This document shows, piece by piece, positions 8,233 to 17,979 of a DNA stretch of 46,429 nucleotides; positions within the stretch are counted from its first letter, which is position 1, and each line of letters begins with the position of its first letter. The notes beneath the pieces are model-generated. The model did not search any database. It was not told where the DNA came from and worked only from the letters and a program-made list of their open reading frames with translations. The stretch comes from Deltaproteobacteria bacterium (GTDB lineage Bacteria; Desulfobacterota; DSM-4660; Desulfatiglandales; HGW-15). The DNA is taken from positions 1 to 46,429 of the forward strand of contig JAFGFY010000062.1 in assembly GCA_016930795.1 (NCBI GenBank). Direction: 5' to 3'. The translations under genes were made by a program, and so were the position numbers.

Positions 8233-8609
8233 TTGACCTCTGATAAGAGGTTATCTTGGTCTTTTGATATCCCATCGCTCGGGATGTTTTCGAGACGTAG
8301 CATCTGATAAAGCCGGAATCATAGAAAAGAAATTAACAAAGGATCAAAGTAAGGGTTGCACTCGTGGACGAGCGCGTATAATATCCTCGAGTAAGAGGTT
8401 TTTTCGCCTTCGCAGAAAACCACGGCTTTTCCAATGGGGTTCCATCCTATCAGGACAGGGGTTTTTCTGTCAAACCTGTTTTTCGGCTCTTTCAGCCGCA
8501 GGCACAAAAGAGTAGCGGATTATCGATATAAGGAGCCGCTGTCGGATTTGTTTTGACCGGACTCATGCGCAAATAAGCAATAAGCTGAAAAAGAGTAAAG
8601 GAGAAGAAG
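8233..8609. other. Divergent intergenic region and purC leader
   Basis: A perfect TATAAT lies at 8377-8382 on the plus strand, with TTGCAC 15 bp upstream (8356-8361), a slightly short spacing. If it is used, purC has an untranslated leader of about 220 nt. The leader begins with CCTC-GAGTAA-GAGG followed by six T (8385-8404), a weak terminator-like hairpin. I recognise no known riboswitch in it. No convincing ORF lies on either strand. Confidence 0.4.
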
Positions 8610-9509
8610 ATGTCTGGAGATATTCTGTCAAAGTCTGATCTCGAAGGATTGAAACTTGTCAAAAGAGGGAAAGTCAGAGATGTATATGAAGTGGAAGATA
8701 AGCTGCTTATCGTGGCCACTGACCGGATGTCCGCGTTCGACGTGGTGATGGATGACCCCATACCCGATAAGGGTAAAATTCTGACCGGCATTTCCGTTTT
8801 CTGGTTTAACCAGCTGGAGTCAGTGGTTGAAAATCACATCATCTCCACGGAGCTGAACGAATATCCGCAGGCATGCCGGCCACATCAGGAGCAATTGAAG
8901 GGGCGAAGCATGCTTGTTAAAAAGGCAAAGCCGCTTCGGGTGGAATGTATTGTCAGGGGGTATCTGTCCGGTTCGGGCTGGGCGGAATATCAATCAGAGG
9001 GAACAATATGTGGCATTCCTTTACCTCAGGGTTTGGTGGAATCGGAGAAACTGCCGGAACCCATTTTTACACCGTCGACCAAGGCCGAGCAAGGCATTCA
9101 TGATGAGAATATATCTTTTGAGCGCACAATCGAGATTCTGGGCAAAGAAACGGCGGACAAGATAAAAGATCTTAGCCTGCGGATCTATGAGTTTGGAAGA
9201 GACCTTGCCGCTCAAAAAGGCATCATCATCGCGGACACTAAATTTGAGTTCGGGTTTGAGGGTGACCGTCTTATCCTTATCGATGAGGTTTTGACACCTG
9301 ATTCCTCCAGGTTTTGGCCCACGGATACATACGTTGCCGGCGGCCCTCAGAAGAGTTTTGATAAGCAGTTTCTGAGGGATTACTTGAGCAGTCTTGATTG
9401 GCCAAAGGAGCCGCCACCTCCCAGACTGCCTCAAGACATTATTGAGAAGACCAGGGAGAAATATTTAGAGGCCCTCGAGAGACTCACTGGGCATGGGTTG
9501 AAAGAATAG
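8610..9509 (+). CDS. purC: SAICAR synthetase (purine biosynthesis)
   Basis: This 299-residue phosphoribosylaminoimidazole-succinocarboxamide synthase joins aspartate to CAIR with ATP in de novo purine synthesis. Hallmarks are [20 protein letters not shown] near the N-terminus, the ATDRMSAFD motif, [13 protein letters not shown], and [15 protein letters not shown]. The length is that of the long, yeast-like bacterial branch (about 300) rather than the 237-residue E. coli form. The start is well placed, with AAGGAGAAGAAG directly before the ATG. The following genes run on the same strand. Confidence 0.97.
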   Translation: MSGDILSKSDLEGLKLVKRGKVRDVYEVEDKLLIVATDRMSAFDVVMDDPIPDKGKILTGISVFWFNQLESVVENHIISTELNEYPQACRPHQEQLKGRSMLVKKAKPLRVECIVRGYLSGSGWAEYQSEGTICGIPLPQGLVESEKLPEPIFTPSTKAEQGIHDENISFERTIEILGKETADKIKDLSLRIYEFGRDLAAQKGIIIADTKFEFGFEGDRLILIDEVLTPDSSRFWPTDTYVAGGPQKSFDKQFLRDYLSSLDWPKEPPPPRLPQDIIEKTREKYLEALERLTGHGLKE

Positions 9510-9531
9510 CCGGCAAGAGTATTGAGATGTA

Positions 9532-9999
9532 ATGAGCAGGAAAGAGCTTCCAGAGCATGTGATTCCGAAAGAAAAGGCCGTTTTTTGGCTCGATGGCCGC
9601 GGCTTCTGGCATACCGCAGAGGGTAAATTTGAAAATAGGAACATTATCAATCATTTTCATTCCTGCATTAGAAAGGATGCAAACGGTTATTACCTTCGAC
9701 AAGAGCATTCTGAATATAGGGAGAAGGTCTATTTCCTTTACGAGGATACGGCCCTCTTTGTTGTTCATATTCTGAAAGATGGTGACATTATCCTGGTGCT
9801 GAATACGGGGAAAAAGGTCAAGCTGAAGCCCAAGAAACTCTTTATCAAAAATGAGTGTCTTTACATGATGTTAGGTGAGGAGAGGGCCAAATTTTCTGAA
9901 GAAGCCCTTCTTCGCATCACGGACTATATGGAGGATGAAGCGGGGCAGTTTTTTATCAGGATAAATGGGAAAAAATACCAGATCCCTGAAAAAGAATGA
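9532..9999 (+). CDS. DUF1285-like protein of unknown function
   Basis: This 155-residue soluble protein lies 22 bp downstream of purC. The pattern VFWLDGRGFWHTAEGKFEN near the start, then YYLRQEHSEYREKVYFLYED and LVLNTGKKVKL, resembles the DUF1285 family (short beta-rich proteins sometimes annotated wrongly as transporter permeases). It has no signal peptide, membrane segment or catalytic motif. The ribosome site before the ATG is poor, so translation may depend on coupling to purC. No function is known for the family, and I infer none. Confidence 0.65.
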   Translation: MSRKELPEHVIPKEKAVFWLDGRGFWHTAEGKFENRNIINHFHSCIRKDANGYYLRQEHSEYREKVYFLYEDTALFVVHILKDGDIILVLNTGKKVKLKPKKLFIKNECLYMMLGEERAKFSEEALLRITDYMEDEAGQFFIRINGKKYQIPEKE

Positions 10000-10060
10000 A
10001 ACGATATTGAATTCGAATGACAACCATTAACTGTCGAAATTCTATGGATGTTCCCAAGCT

Positions 10061-11617
10061 GTGAGATCTATCATGAAACATAGGGGTTGTTCAAATTGTT
10101 TATGGATATCTGATCCTTTCCATAGAGTCGGCATCCTTGTGTTTTTTTTGTGTCTCCTCTCACCATCTTTTCAGGCATGGACTGATGAAGGGGATATCTC
10201 ACAGATCCGCAAGGGAGTGATTAAGATCATCGTCATGGACCAGACTCCGGACTACACGGTGCCATGGAACCCAGGCCGAATGAGTCAAAAGATGGGCACG
10301 GGTTTTATTATCGACGGAAACCGCATTCTCACCAATGCCCATCTTGCCAGTAATGCACGTTTTCTGGCGGTTGAGAAAGAAGGGGATTCCAGAAGGCATG
10401 AAGCAAGGGTCCGTTTTATTGCCCATGATTGCGATTTGGCTATGTTGGAGGTCTTGGACAGCGCCTTTTTCGAAGGAACGGTTCCCCTTTCCATCGGCGG
10501 CATCCCTACCTTGAACTCAATTGTCAATGTGGTGGGGTATCCCATTGGCGGGATGCGTTTGTCCACCACTCGAGGGGTGGTATCACGCATCGATTATCAG
10601 GTCTATTCTCACTCCATGCTGGACCAGCACCTGGCCATCCAGATCGATGCGGCCATCAATCCGGGAAACAGTGGAGGCCCGGTCCTTCAGGGGGAGAGAG
10701 TCGTAGGTGTCGCCTTTCAGGGCTATCGCGGTGATGTGGCTCAGAACGTCGGATATATGATCCCCGTGCCGGTGATTGAGCGTTTTCTGAGCGATATCTC
10801 CGACGGGCAATACGACCGGTACGTGGACCTGGGTATCCAGTTATTTCCCTTACTAAACGGCGCACACCGCCGTGCACTGGGGCTCGACTCCGGGGATTAT
10901 GGGGTGATGGTCTCACACGTGTATAAAGAGGCGCCTTGTGCGAATCTCCTTCAGGTAGGCGATATCCTCCTCACCATTGATGGCCTCACTATTTCCAGTG
11001 ACGGCTACGTGGATATGGAAGGGGAAAAACTGCACATGGCGGAGGTTGTAGAGAGAAAGATGCAGGGGGATACAGTCCGGCTCGATATTCTCCGGGAAAA
11101 TCGGCATGAGGAGGTCATTGTTTCCTTATATGCACCGTGGCCTTTTCAATTACAGGCCTTGCAGCATGATGTTCGGCCCCGCTTTGTCCTTTTTGGTGGA
11201 CTCGTTTTTCAGCCTTTGTCGAGAAGATTCATCATGGAGGCGGATATCAGGGATGAGAGTATTCGATATTATTTCTCCTATTATTTAGATCATGAGCTCT
11301 ATCTTGATACGCCGGAGATCATTGTGCTGAGTCAGGTGTTACCGGACCCCATCAATGTTTATCTCACACCTTTTGTAAATGGTATTTTGGATACAATCAA
11401 CGGCCGTCATATCGGAACTCTGGAGGACGTGGCCAATGCCTTTGGTGAGTCACCCGAGTATTACGTGATTCGACTCAAAGGAAACGGGCGACCGCTAGTG
11501 CTGGAGAGAGGAGCTGTCCAAGAAGCTCGGGAACGGATTCTCCAAAGGTATGGAGTCCTTCAGGAGCAATACTTGGGGGATTCTTTTGTGCCGGAGGATT
11601 GGGACGAGAAGAAATAA
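10061..11617 (+). CDS. Exported HtrA/Deg-type serine protease with PDZ domains
   Basis: This 518-residue protein (GTG start; an ATG four codons in is equally likely) has an N-terminal hydrophobic export signal (VGILVFFLCLLSPSFQA). The trypsin-like domain keeps a full triad: His94 in TNAHL, Asp125 in HDCDLAML, and Ser204 in NPGNSGGP. A PDZ domain follows (about 255-350), and a second PDZ-like region ends near 500 with RERILQRYGV. The layout recalls Deg proteases with a long C-terminal half, found in many Proteobacteria and plants. It probably degrades or checks misfolded envelope proteins. The next gene is a paralogue without the triad, which suggests a partner role. Confidence 0.88.
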   Translation: MRSIMKHRGCSNCLWISDPFHRVGILVFFLCLLSPSFQAWTDEGDISQIRKGVIKIIVMDQTPDYTVPWNPGRMSQKMGTGFIIDGNRILTNAHLASNARFLAVEKEGDSRRHEARVRFIAHDCDLAMLEVLDSAFFEGTVPLSIGGIPTLNSIVNVVGYPIGGMRLSTTRGVVSRIDYQVYSHSMLDQHLAIQIDAAINPGNSGGPVLQGERVVGVAFQGYRGDVAQNVGYMIPVPVIERFLSDISDGQYDRYVDLGIQLFPLLNGAHRRALGLDSGDYGVMVSHVYKEAPCANLLQVGDILLTIDGLTISSDGYVDMEGEKLHMAEVVERKMQGDTVRLDILRENRHEEVIVSLYAPWPFQLQALQHDVRPRFVLFGGLVFQPLSRRFIMEADIRDESIRYYFSYYLDHELYLDTPEIIVLSQVLPDPINVYLTPFVNGILDTINGRHIGTLEDVANAFGESPEYYVIRLKGNGRPLVLERGAVQEARERILQRYGVLQEQYLGDSFVPEDWDEKK

Positions 11618-11694
11618 AATGAGTAGAACCCTATGGTCAAAAATCGGAAGTCAGTCATGTTCCATGTACGACCGTAAAGAAAGAAATAAAGAAT

Positions 11695-13203
11695 ATGCCT
11701 AACCGGAGAACGATCCTATTATGCCTGTGGCTTCCCCTTTTTCTTCTTGGGGGCTGTGCCACCCCGTCCATTCCGAAGCCGAATAGGGCAACCCAGGACC
11801 CATTGATTCAATCCCTGATCAGGGTCAACGTGACTGGGCAGGATTATAACTTTCACCAGCCATGGCAGCAGGATTCTCCCTCCAGCCACACGGGCATAGG
11901 GGTCGTCATGGAAGGGCCGCATATTCTTCTGACCTCACAAATGATGGCAAACCACCGATACGTGGAGTTGGAAAAACTGGTCACTGGTGAAAAAGGAAGG
12001 GCTGAGGTTGAGGTCATCGATTATGAGGCCAATCTCGCCCTAGTTAAACCCCTGGATCCCGATTTTCTGAAGGACATGCACCCTTTGGACTTTAGCCTCG
12101 ACGCCGTTGAGGGAGATCTACTCACGGTTCTTCAAGTCAAACGAAACGGAAATATTGTTCCCAGTGAGGGACCTATCACCGCCATCGAACTCCTGCGTTA
12201 TCCCTCTGGCAGTGCCTTCCTGGCTTACCGCCTGAACAGCTCCCTTCAGTTTCGCCTGAATAACTTTACACTCCCTGTCCTTAAAAGCGGGAGATTGTCC
12301 GGTCTTCTGATGGGATACGACTCAAAAGGTCAGAGCGTCGACATTATCGCGGCCCCGATTATTGAGCACTTTCTTAAAGAAGCGTCTGATGGCGATTATC
12401 AAGGCTTCCCCAACCTTGGTCTAAAGGTCGTTTCTATGGATGATCCCCAGCTTAGGCGATATGTAGGAATTCCAGAAGATCTCGATGGTCTCTATATCCA
12501 AGAGATCCAGAAGGGCCTGGGAGCGGAAAAGGCAGGGATCAGAGAAGGCGATATCATCATTGAAATAGCCGGTTTTACCCTGGATCGTCGTGGAGATTAC
12601 GAACATCCCCTCTATGGAAAGGTGTCCGTCTCATACCTCACCCGATGTGAGTTTTATGCAGGAGATCGTGTCCGGTTAAAAATCTTCAGAGAAGGAGAAA
12701 TTTTGGAAAAGGAGATTATCCCCGAGTATATCCCTCCAGAGGACGATCCTGTTCCGCCGTTTCTGGCCGACTCTCCTCCCCATTACTTCATCCTGGGCGG
12801 TCTGGTTCTTCAGGAACTCTCTTTACCCTATTTAAGGGAATATGGCTCGGACTGGTCTGTCAAGGCGCCTATTTCTCTGGTCCACTACCAGAGAAACCAG
12901 TATGCCTTGGACCTTGGGGAGAGGGAAAAAATCGTGCTGTTATCAGGAGTCCTTCAGACATCCCGCAGCATGGGCTATGAGAGCCTCAGAGACCTTGTCA
13001 TTACTCGGATCAACAATCAGCCCGTCAGGAGGCTTGGGGACGTCCCCGAGGCCTTGAAATCTCCAATCAACGGGTTTCATAAGATCGAATTTGAAGATTC
13101 TCCCAGGACAATCTATGTGGATCCTGAAGAGTTGGGCGGCATCAACCAGGAAATTCGGCAGCGATACGGTCTGCCTGCTCTCCACAACCTCGACGCCCGA
13201 TGA
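11695..13203 (+). CDS. Lipoprotein pseudoprotease, catalytically dead HtrA-type paralogue
   Basis: This 502-residue protein follows the active protease after 77 bp and aligns along its length. A lipobox (LFLLGGC, Cys21) predicts attachment to the outer or inner membrane. Each triad residue is replaced: the His position in LLTSQMMANH is Gln82 or Met83 (TNAHLASN in the partner), Asp becomes Asn113 in DYEANLALV, and Ser becomes Phe191 in RLNNFTLPVL against NPGNSGGPVL. The PDZ-like part is kept (GLYIQEIQKGLGAEKAGIRE, then GDIIIEIAG), as is the RQRYG end. I infer a scaffold, substrate adaptor or regulator of the neighbour. The frame is intact, so it is not a decayed pseudogene. Confidence 0.85.
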   Translation: MPNRRTILLCLWLPLFLLGGCATPSIPKPNRATQDPLIQSLIRVNVTGQDYNFHQPWQQDSPSSHTGIGVVMEGPHILLTSQMMANHRYVELEKLVTGEKGRAEVEVIDYEANLALVKPLDPDFLKDMHPLDFSLDAVEGDLLTVLQVKRNGNIVPSEGPITAIELLRYPSGSAFLAYRLNSSLQFRLNNFTLPVLKSGRLSGLLMGYDSKGQSVDIIAAPIIEHFLKEASDGDYQGFPNLGLKVVSMDDPQLRRYVGIPEDLDGLYIQEIQKGLGAEKAGIREGDIIIEIAGFTLDRRGDYEHPLYGKVSVSYLTRCEFYAGDRVRLKIFREGEILEKEIIPEYIPPEDDPVPPFLADSPPHYFILGGLVLQELSLPYLREYGSDWSVKAPISLVHYQRNQYALDLGEREKIVLLSGVLQTSRSMGYESLRDLVITRINNQPVRRLGDVPEALKSPINGFHKIEFEDSPRTIYVDPEELGGINQEIRQRYGLPALHNLDAR

Positions 13204-13275
13204 AACCATGTATTCTGAGAACCCTTTTAGGTCGATGTGACCTGATCACTGATCACCCCAATCGGAAAAGAGATC

Positions 13276-14820
13276 ATGACGAATCCTGAAGATCAAGGAG
13301 CAGTTCAATCGGAAGTCATGGTTGTTGACGATAATCCTGTAAGCTTGAATCTACTGTCAGAGATTCTTGGCTATGATGGATACCGGGTACGCGCATGCTC
13401 CAGCGGCCTCCTCGCCCTGAAATCCGTGGCGGAAAGAATGCCGGACATGATTCTCCTGGACGTAAGAATGCCGGATATCGATGGCTATGAAGTCTGTCAG
13501 CGTCTTAAGTCTGACGAGCGGAGCGGTAAGATACCGGTGATCTTTATCAGCGGCCTTGGCGAGCCCACCGAAATAGTAGAAGGATTCAGTGTAGGCGGAG
13601 TGGACTACATTACCAAACCTTTTAGGATTGAAGAGGTATTGGCTCGTGTTAGGACTCACTTGACACTACGCAATATGAGAAAGGAGCTTGAAGCCCAAAA
13701 CGAGCAGTTGCAGCAGGAAGTGACCGAGCGCAAGCAGGCGGAAAGTGCTTTACGGGAAAGTGAGGCAAAGTACCGCGTGCTCATAGATAACCTGCCCAGT
13801 ATCGTCTATAGAGGATATGCTGACTGGTCGGTTGATTTTATGGATAGGAAGGTCGAGATGATCATAGGCTATCCTGCGAACGAATTCAATTCCCGCATTA
13901 AAAAATGGTCTGATATCATGATTGAGGAGGATATTGAAAGCGCGGGGGTTATTTTCAAAGAGGCTTTGAAGACAAACAAATCCTATGTGAGGGAATACAG
14001 GATACGAAACAGGGCCGGAGAGATCCTCTGGATACAAGAAAGAGGCCGTATCGTATGTGACCAGGAGGGGAAGATTGAATACATAAGTGGTGTTTGCTTT
14101 GATATCACCGAACGAAAACACCTGGAAAAAGCGGTCATGCAAAGGGAAAAGCTCAACACCCTGGGAGCGATTGCCGCCGAAGTGGCGCATGAAATACGGA
14201 ATCCGTTGGTTTCTTTGGGCGGTTTTGCCAGGCGTTTACTGAAGAACCATCCTGACGTGCCGGAATGTAAGATCATCTTACAGGAGTGCAAGCGATTGGA
14301 AGAAATTGTATCAAGAATAAAGAATTATCTTACACCGGTTGAGCCGCACTATCGGGAGTGTCTCGTCAATGATGTCATAAGCGACTGTGTGTCTCTCCTT
14401 TCTCCGGAAATGACCCAGAGAGAAATCATCTGCCGTCTTGATCTTGATCCAAAACTTTCCGTTATCTACGCAGACCCTCAGATACTTGAGCAGATTTTTA
14501 TAAATCTTTTACTCAATGGTGCGGAAGCCATGGACAAAGGCGGAATCCTGGATATAAAAAGCTTCGAGAGCGATCTTGACCTCCATATCGAGTTCAGAAA
14601 CCCGATCCACAACTCGACGGTCAAAAACCCTGACCTCCTTTTCATGCCCTTTGCTGAGGGAGGTGAAAGCATCGGACTACCACTCTGCTACCGTATGCTC
14701 CGAAAGATGGGGGGTCTTCTTTTATCCACGCAAGAAACGGATTATATAGCATTCAGAGTCTCTTTGCCAAAGACTGTCAAGCCGGTCCCGGAAGTGACAG
14801 GTGAAGCCGTGAAAAGCTGA
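13276..14820 (+). CDS. Receiver-PAS-histidine kinase signalling protein
   Basis: This 514-residue cytosolic protein has the unusual order receiver first. Residues 14-130 are a receiver domain (VVDDN; phosphoacceptor Asp62 in LLDVRMP; Lys114). A coiled coil (131-165) follows, then a PAS domain with its PAC tail (166-282), a HisKA dimerisation helix (VAHEIRNPL, His305) and an ATP-binding domain (N-box IFINLLLNGAEAM, 408-420). The ATPase G1 box DxGxG is replaced by RNPI (441-444), though LFMPF and GGESIGLPL remain. It starts 72 bp after the pseudoprotease and may sit in its operon. With no membrane segment, its signal is cytosolic or arrives by phosphotransfer. Confidence 0.88.
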   Translation: MTNPEDQGAVQSEVMVVDDNPVSLNLLSEILGYDGYRVRACSSGLLALKSVAERMPDMILLDVRMPDIDGYEVCQRLKSDERSGKIPVIFISGLGEPTEIVEGFSVGGVDYITKPFRIEEVLARVRTHLTLRNMRKELEAQNEQLQQEVTERKQAESALRESEAKYRVLIDNLPSIVYRGYADWSVDFMDRKVEMIIGYPANEFNSRIKKWSDIMIEEDIESAGVIFKEALKTNKSYVREYRIRNRAGEILWIQERGRIVCDQEGKIEYISGVCFDITERKHLEKAVMQREKLNTLGAIAAEVAHEIRNPLVSLGGFARRLLKNHPDVPECKIILQECKRLEEIVSRIKNYLTPVEPHYRECLVNDVISDCVSLLSPEMTQREIICRLDLDPKLSVIYADPQILEQIFINLLLNGAEAMDKGGILDIKSFESDLDLHIEFRNPIHNSTVKNPDLLFMPFAEGGESIGLPLCYRMLRKMGGLLLSTQETDYIAFRVSLPKTVKPVPEVTGEAVKS

Positions 14821-15247
14821 CCGATCAAATCCACCTCGCCTGACCAGATGAAGCTCCGCCTGTACATCCATACCCCCAAATATATGTAAATGGAGAAGGG
14901 GTGACGGCATCGTATTGATATATCAGTTGAATCATGGTTTTGTCTGCTCTTCTGAATACCTTTGAATAAGTCTGAAAATAAGAGTAAAAACTGAACTGAA
15001 CTCGCCTTGACAAAGTCGCACCCGATGCTTAACGTATTTTACATCGGTTTGTGGTTTCTTAAAAGGAATCTGACGGATGCCCTTACTGATAGGGAAATTC
15101 TTTTTTTCAGACCATAGTTTTTGGAATTATGCTTCACGGGATGAATCATTATGAGCGTTTAAATAGGGTATTAAGAAACCCGTTTGGATAAGCACAATCA
15201 CTGTTGTATTGGACATAAGAGAATAAAAAGACCGGGACACTATAAAC
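14821..15247. other. Intergenic region upstream of grpE with promoter and hairpin candidates
   Basis: This 427-bp stretch has no convincing ORF. TTGACA (15007-15012) and TAACGT (15030-15035) are 17 bp apart on the plus strand, about 210 bp before grpE. A CCGATG/CATCGG stem overlaps the -10 and is followed by a T-rich tract, so it may instead end the kinase transcript. No CIRCE element or clear sigma-32 promoter is visible, although the region precedes heat-shock genes. Confidence 0.4.
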
Positions 15248-15883
15248 ATGAGTAAAAAAGTAAAGGTGAAAGTGGAGACGGGTACTGAAAAGGAGATTCC
15301 AACAGAAGAGGCTCTCCAAGAAGAACAGGTGGTTGAAAAGGATGATGAAGCCAAGGAAAAAACACCGGAGGAGATGACAAAAAAGGAGCTTATTCAAAGG
15401 ATTAATGAACTTCAGGAAGAGTCTAGAAAACACTATGATCTTTATCTGCGCTCTGAGGCGGAGATTGAGAACATAAGAAAGAGATACAAGAAAGAAAAAG
15501 AAGACTGGATCAGATACGCAAACGAAACTCTCATCAAGGAGATTTTGCCGGTCATTGACAATCTGGAAATGGCCATATCCCATACACAAAACGAGGATGC
15601 GCTTCAATCTCTCAAAGAGGGAGTGGAACTTACTCTCAAGGGACTAAAAGATACCCTGGAGAAGTCGGGATTGGAGGAGGTCAAAGCACAAGGAGAACCC
15701 TTTGATCCCTGTTATCATCATGCAGTATCAGAAACAGAAGACCAGAAAAAGGAACCCGGGACTATCGTTCAAGAGCTTCAAAAGGGATATACCCTCAAAC
15801 AGCGTTTGATCCGCCCTGCCATGGTGGTGGTGTGTAAAGGCGGGCCCGAAGATCCAACCTGCCGCGATGAGGCTTCCGGATAG
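15248..15883 (+). CDS. grpE: GrpE nucleotide-exchange factor
   Basis: This 211-residue GrpE has an acidic, disordered N-terminal tail (about 1-50), the long dimerisation coiled coil (KKELIQRINELQEESRKHYD on to ENIRKRYKKEKEDW) and the C-terminal beta domain (GEPFDPCYHHAVSET; GYTLKQRLIRPAMVVV). It releases ADP from DnaK. Length and motifs fit the family. dnaK follows after 44 bp on the same strand; no dnaJ is next to it. A short C-terminal extension (GGPEDPTCRDEASG) is not conserved. Confidence 0.96.
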   Translation: MSKKVKVKVETGTEKEIPTEEALQEEQVVEKDDEAKEKTPEEMTKKELIQRINELQEESRKHYDLYLRSEAEIENIRKRYKKEKEDWIRYANETLIKEILPVIDNLEMAISHTQNEDALQSLKEGVELTLKGLKDTLEKSGLEEVKAQGEPFDPCYHHAVSETEDQKKEPGTIVQELQKGYTLKQRLIRPAMVVVCKGGPEDPTCRDEASG

Positions 15884-15927
15884 GTATACGATAAGAATAG
15901 TATAGTGGAAATACTAAGGAGGTAGAG

Positions 15928-17835
15928 ATGGGCAAGATAATTGGGATTGATCTGGGAACGACCAATTCATGTGTTGCGGTGATGGAGGGGGGGGATCCTG
16001 TCGTGATCGCCAATCAGGAGGGGACCCGAACAACCCCATCCATGGTGGCTTTCAATGAAAAGGGGGAAAGGCTAGTGGGCCAGATAGCCAAGAGACAGGC
16101 TATTACAAACCCTGATAATACGATTTTTGCCGTCAAGAGGCTGATAGGCCGAAAGTTTGATTCTGCGGAAGTGCAAAATGACATCAAGGTTCTCCCCTAT
16201 AAGATCACGAAGGCCTCGAACGGTGATGCACACCTAAAGGTGAGGGATAAGGAATACAGCCCCGCAGAGATATCCTCCATCATTCTGCAAAAAATGAAAA
16301 AAACCGCGGAGGACTACCTGGGGGAGGAGGTGACCGAGGCCGTCATCACGGTTCCTGCCTACTTCAATGACAGCCAAAGGCAAGCGACCAAAGACGCAGG
16401 ACGTATCGCGGGTCTGAAAGTGGAAAGGATTATCAATGAGCCGACAGCGGCTTCACTTGCCTATGGATTGGATAAAAAGGGAGATAGAAAGATCGCGGTC
16501 TTTGATCTTGGGGGTGGAACTTTTGATATATCCGTTTTGGAGATTGGTGAAGGAGTCTTTGAGGTCAAGTCTACCAACGGAAATACCCATTTAGGGGGAG
16601 AGGATTTCGATCTTCGCGTTGTGGACTATCTGGCGGATGAATTCAATAAGGACCAGGGAATCGATCTTCGTAACGACAAAATGGCCCTTCAGAGACTCAA
16701 AGAAGCCGCTGAAAAGGCCAAGATGGAGCTATCCAGCTCACAAGAGACGGATATCAATCTACCGTTCATTACGGCGGATGCCAGCGGGCCCAAACATCTC
16801 AATATGAAAATGACGAGGGCGAAATTGGAGGCCTTGGTCGATGAACTTATTGAAAAAGTAGGGCCGCCTTGCCAGACCGCTCTTAGGGATGCCGGTGTGA
16901 AGGCCGGTGATATTGATGAAGTGATCTTGGTGGGAGGAATGACCCGAATGCCGAAAGTCCAGGCCAAGGTCAAAGAGATCTTCGGTAAGGAACCGAATAA
17001 GGGAGTGAATCCGGACGAGGTGGTCGCAGCAGGGGCAGCCATACAGGGCGGTGTTTTGAAAGGGGATGTAAAGGATGTTCTTTTGCTCGATGTCACTCCA
17101 CTCTCCCTTGGAATCGAAACACTGGGAGGGGTATTCACCAAACTGATTGAAAAGAATACGACCATCCCCACAAAGAAAAGCCAGATCTTTTCAACGGCGG
17201 CGGACAATCAGCCCGCTGTTGAGATCCATGTGCTTCAAGGGGAACGTGAAATGGCCACTTACAACAAAACCCTCGGTCGATTCCAGCTTGTGGGTATTCC
17301 GCCGGCGCCCAGGGGGATCCCTCAGATCGAGGTGACTTTTGACATTGACGCCAATGGAATTGTTAATGTCTCTGCAAAAGACATGGGTACGGGCAAGGAA
17401 CAGTCGATCAAGATCACAGCATCCAGCGGACTCAGTGAAGAGGAGATCGAAAGACTCGTCAAAGACGCGGAGCTTCATTCGGATGAAGACAAAAAGAAGA
17501 GAGAGTTGGTGGACGCCCGCAACATGGCTGATTCTTTGATATATTCCACTGAGAAGTCGATAAAAGAGGTGGGTGATAAAGTGGATGGGGCCACAAAGGG
17601 GAATATCGAGAAGGCTATCGAAAACCTAAAGAAGGCTATGGAAGGAGAGAACACGGAAGAGATCAAACGTCTTTCGGATGAGTTGACCCAGGCCTCCCAC
17701 AAGCTGGCTGAGACTATGTATGCCCAAGCTTCAGCAGAGGCAGGGGCCAAAGGGAATACCAGGGAGGGTACAACAACGGAGCCACCAAAAGACGATGATG
17801 TAGTGGATGCGGATTTTGAGGAAGTGAATAAGTAG
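15928..17835 (+). CDS. dnaK: DnaK (Hsp70) chaperone
   Basis: This is a full-length DnaK of 635 residues. The ATPase domain opens [20 protein letters not shown] and contains [18 protein letters not shown]. The linker [19 protein letters not shown] precedes the substrate-binding domain, and the C-terminus carries the acidic [12 protein letters not shown] tail. It refolds proteins in an ATP cycle with GrpE and DnaJ and feeds ClpB, also encoded in this window. AAGGAGGTAGAG lies just before the ATG, a very strong ribosome site. Confidence 0.98.
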   Translation: MGKIIGIDLGTTNSCVAVMEGGDPVVIANQEGTRTTPSMVAFNEKGERLVGQIAKRQAITNPDNTIFAVKRLIGRKFDSAEVQNDIKVLPYKITKASNGDAHLKVRDKEYSPAEISSIILQKMKKTAEDYLGEEVTEAVITVPAYFNDSQRQATKDAGRIAGLKVERIINEPTAASLAYGLDKKGDRKIAVFDLGGGTFDISVLEIGEGVFEVKSTNGNTHLGGEDFDLRVVDYLADEFNKDQGIDLRNDKMALQRLKEAAEKAKMELSSSQETDINLPFITADASGPKHLNMKMTRAKLEALVDELIEKVGPPCQTALRDAGVKAGDIDEVILVGGMTRMPKVQAKVKEIFGKEPNKGVNPDEVVAAGAAIQGGVLKGDVKDVLLLDVTPLSLGIETLGGVFTKLIEKNTTIPTKKSQIFSTAADNQPAVEIHVLQGEREMATYNKTLGRFQLVGIPPAPRGIPQIEVTFDIDANGIVNVSAKDMGTGKEQSIKITASSGLSEEEIERLVKDAELHSDEDKKKRELVDARNMADSLIYSTEKSIKEVGDKVDGATKGNIEKAIENLKKAMEGENTEEIKRLSDELTQASHKLAETMYAQASAEAGAKGNTREGTTTEPPKDDDVVDADFEEVNK

Positions 17836-17842
17836 GAATGAA

Positions 17843-17930
17843 AGGCGCAGGGCTGAAGGCTCAAGGCCGAAGGTAAGACAATCCTTTTCTCATTCCATAC
17901 GCCGTGTGCCTTACGCTTAATGCCTCTTTC
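17843..17930 (+). terminator. Stem-loop after dnaK built from a dispersed repeat
   Basis: AGGCGCAGGGCTGAAGGC and its continuation to 17873 pair imperfectly with the run ending GCTTAATGCCT at 17925. A TTTCTTT tract follows. The arms belong to the same GGCACAGGGCGCAAGG-like family seen at 7161-7177, 24882-24944 and 37389-37430. It probably separates dnaK from the lipoprotein gene. Confidence 0.45.
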
Positions 17931-17979
17931 TTTGGCCGCCCATGTCCGAAAAGCAAAAAGGTGCGCTTCAATTAATAAA

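Noticed and set aside
8319-8507. 62-codon minus-strand frame in the purC leader
   Set aside because: No ribosome site or domain, and it lies across the predicted promoter.
14821-15247. CIRCE element or sigma-32 promoter upstream of grpE-dnaK
   Set aside because: No TTAGCACTC/GAGTGCTAA repeat and no CCCCAT box at the right spacing; only a sigma-70-like site was found.
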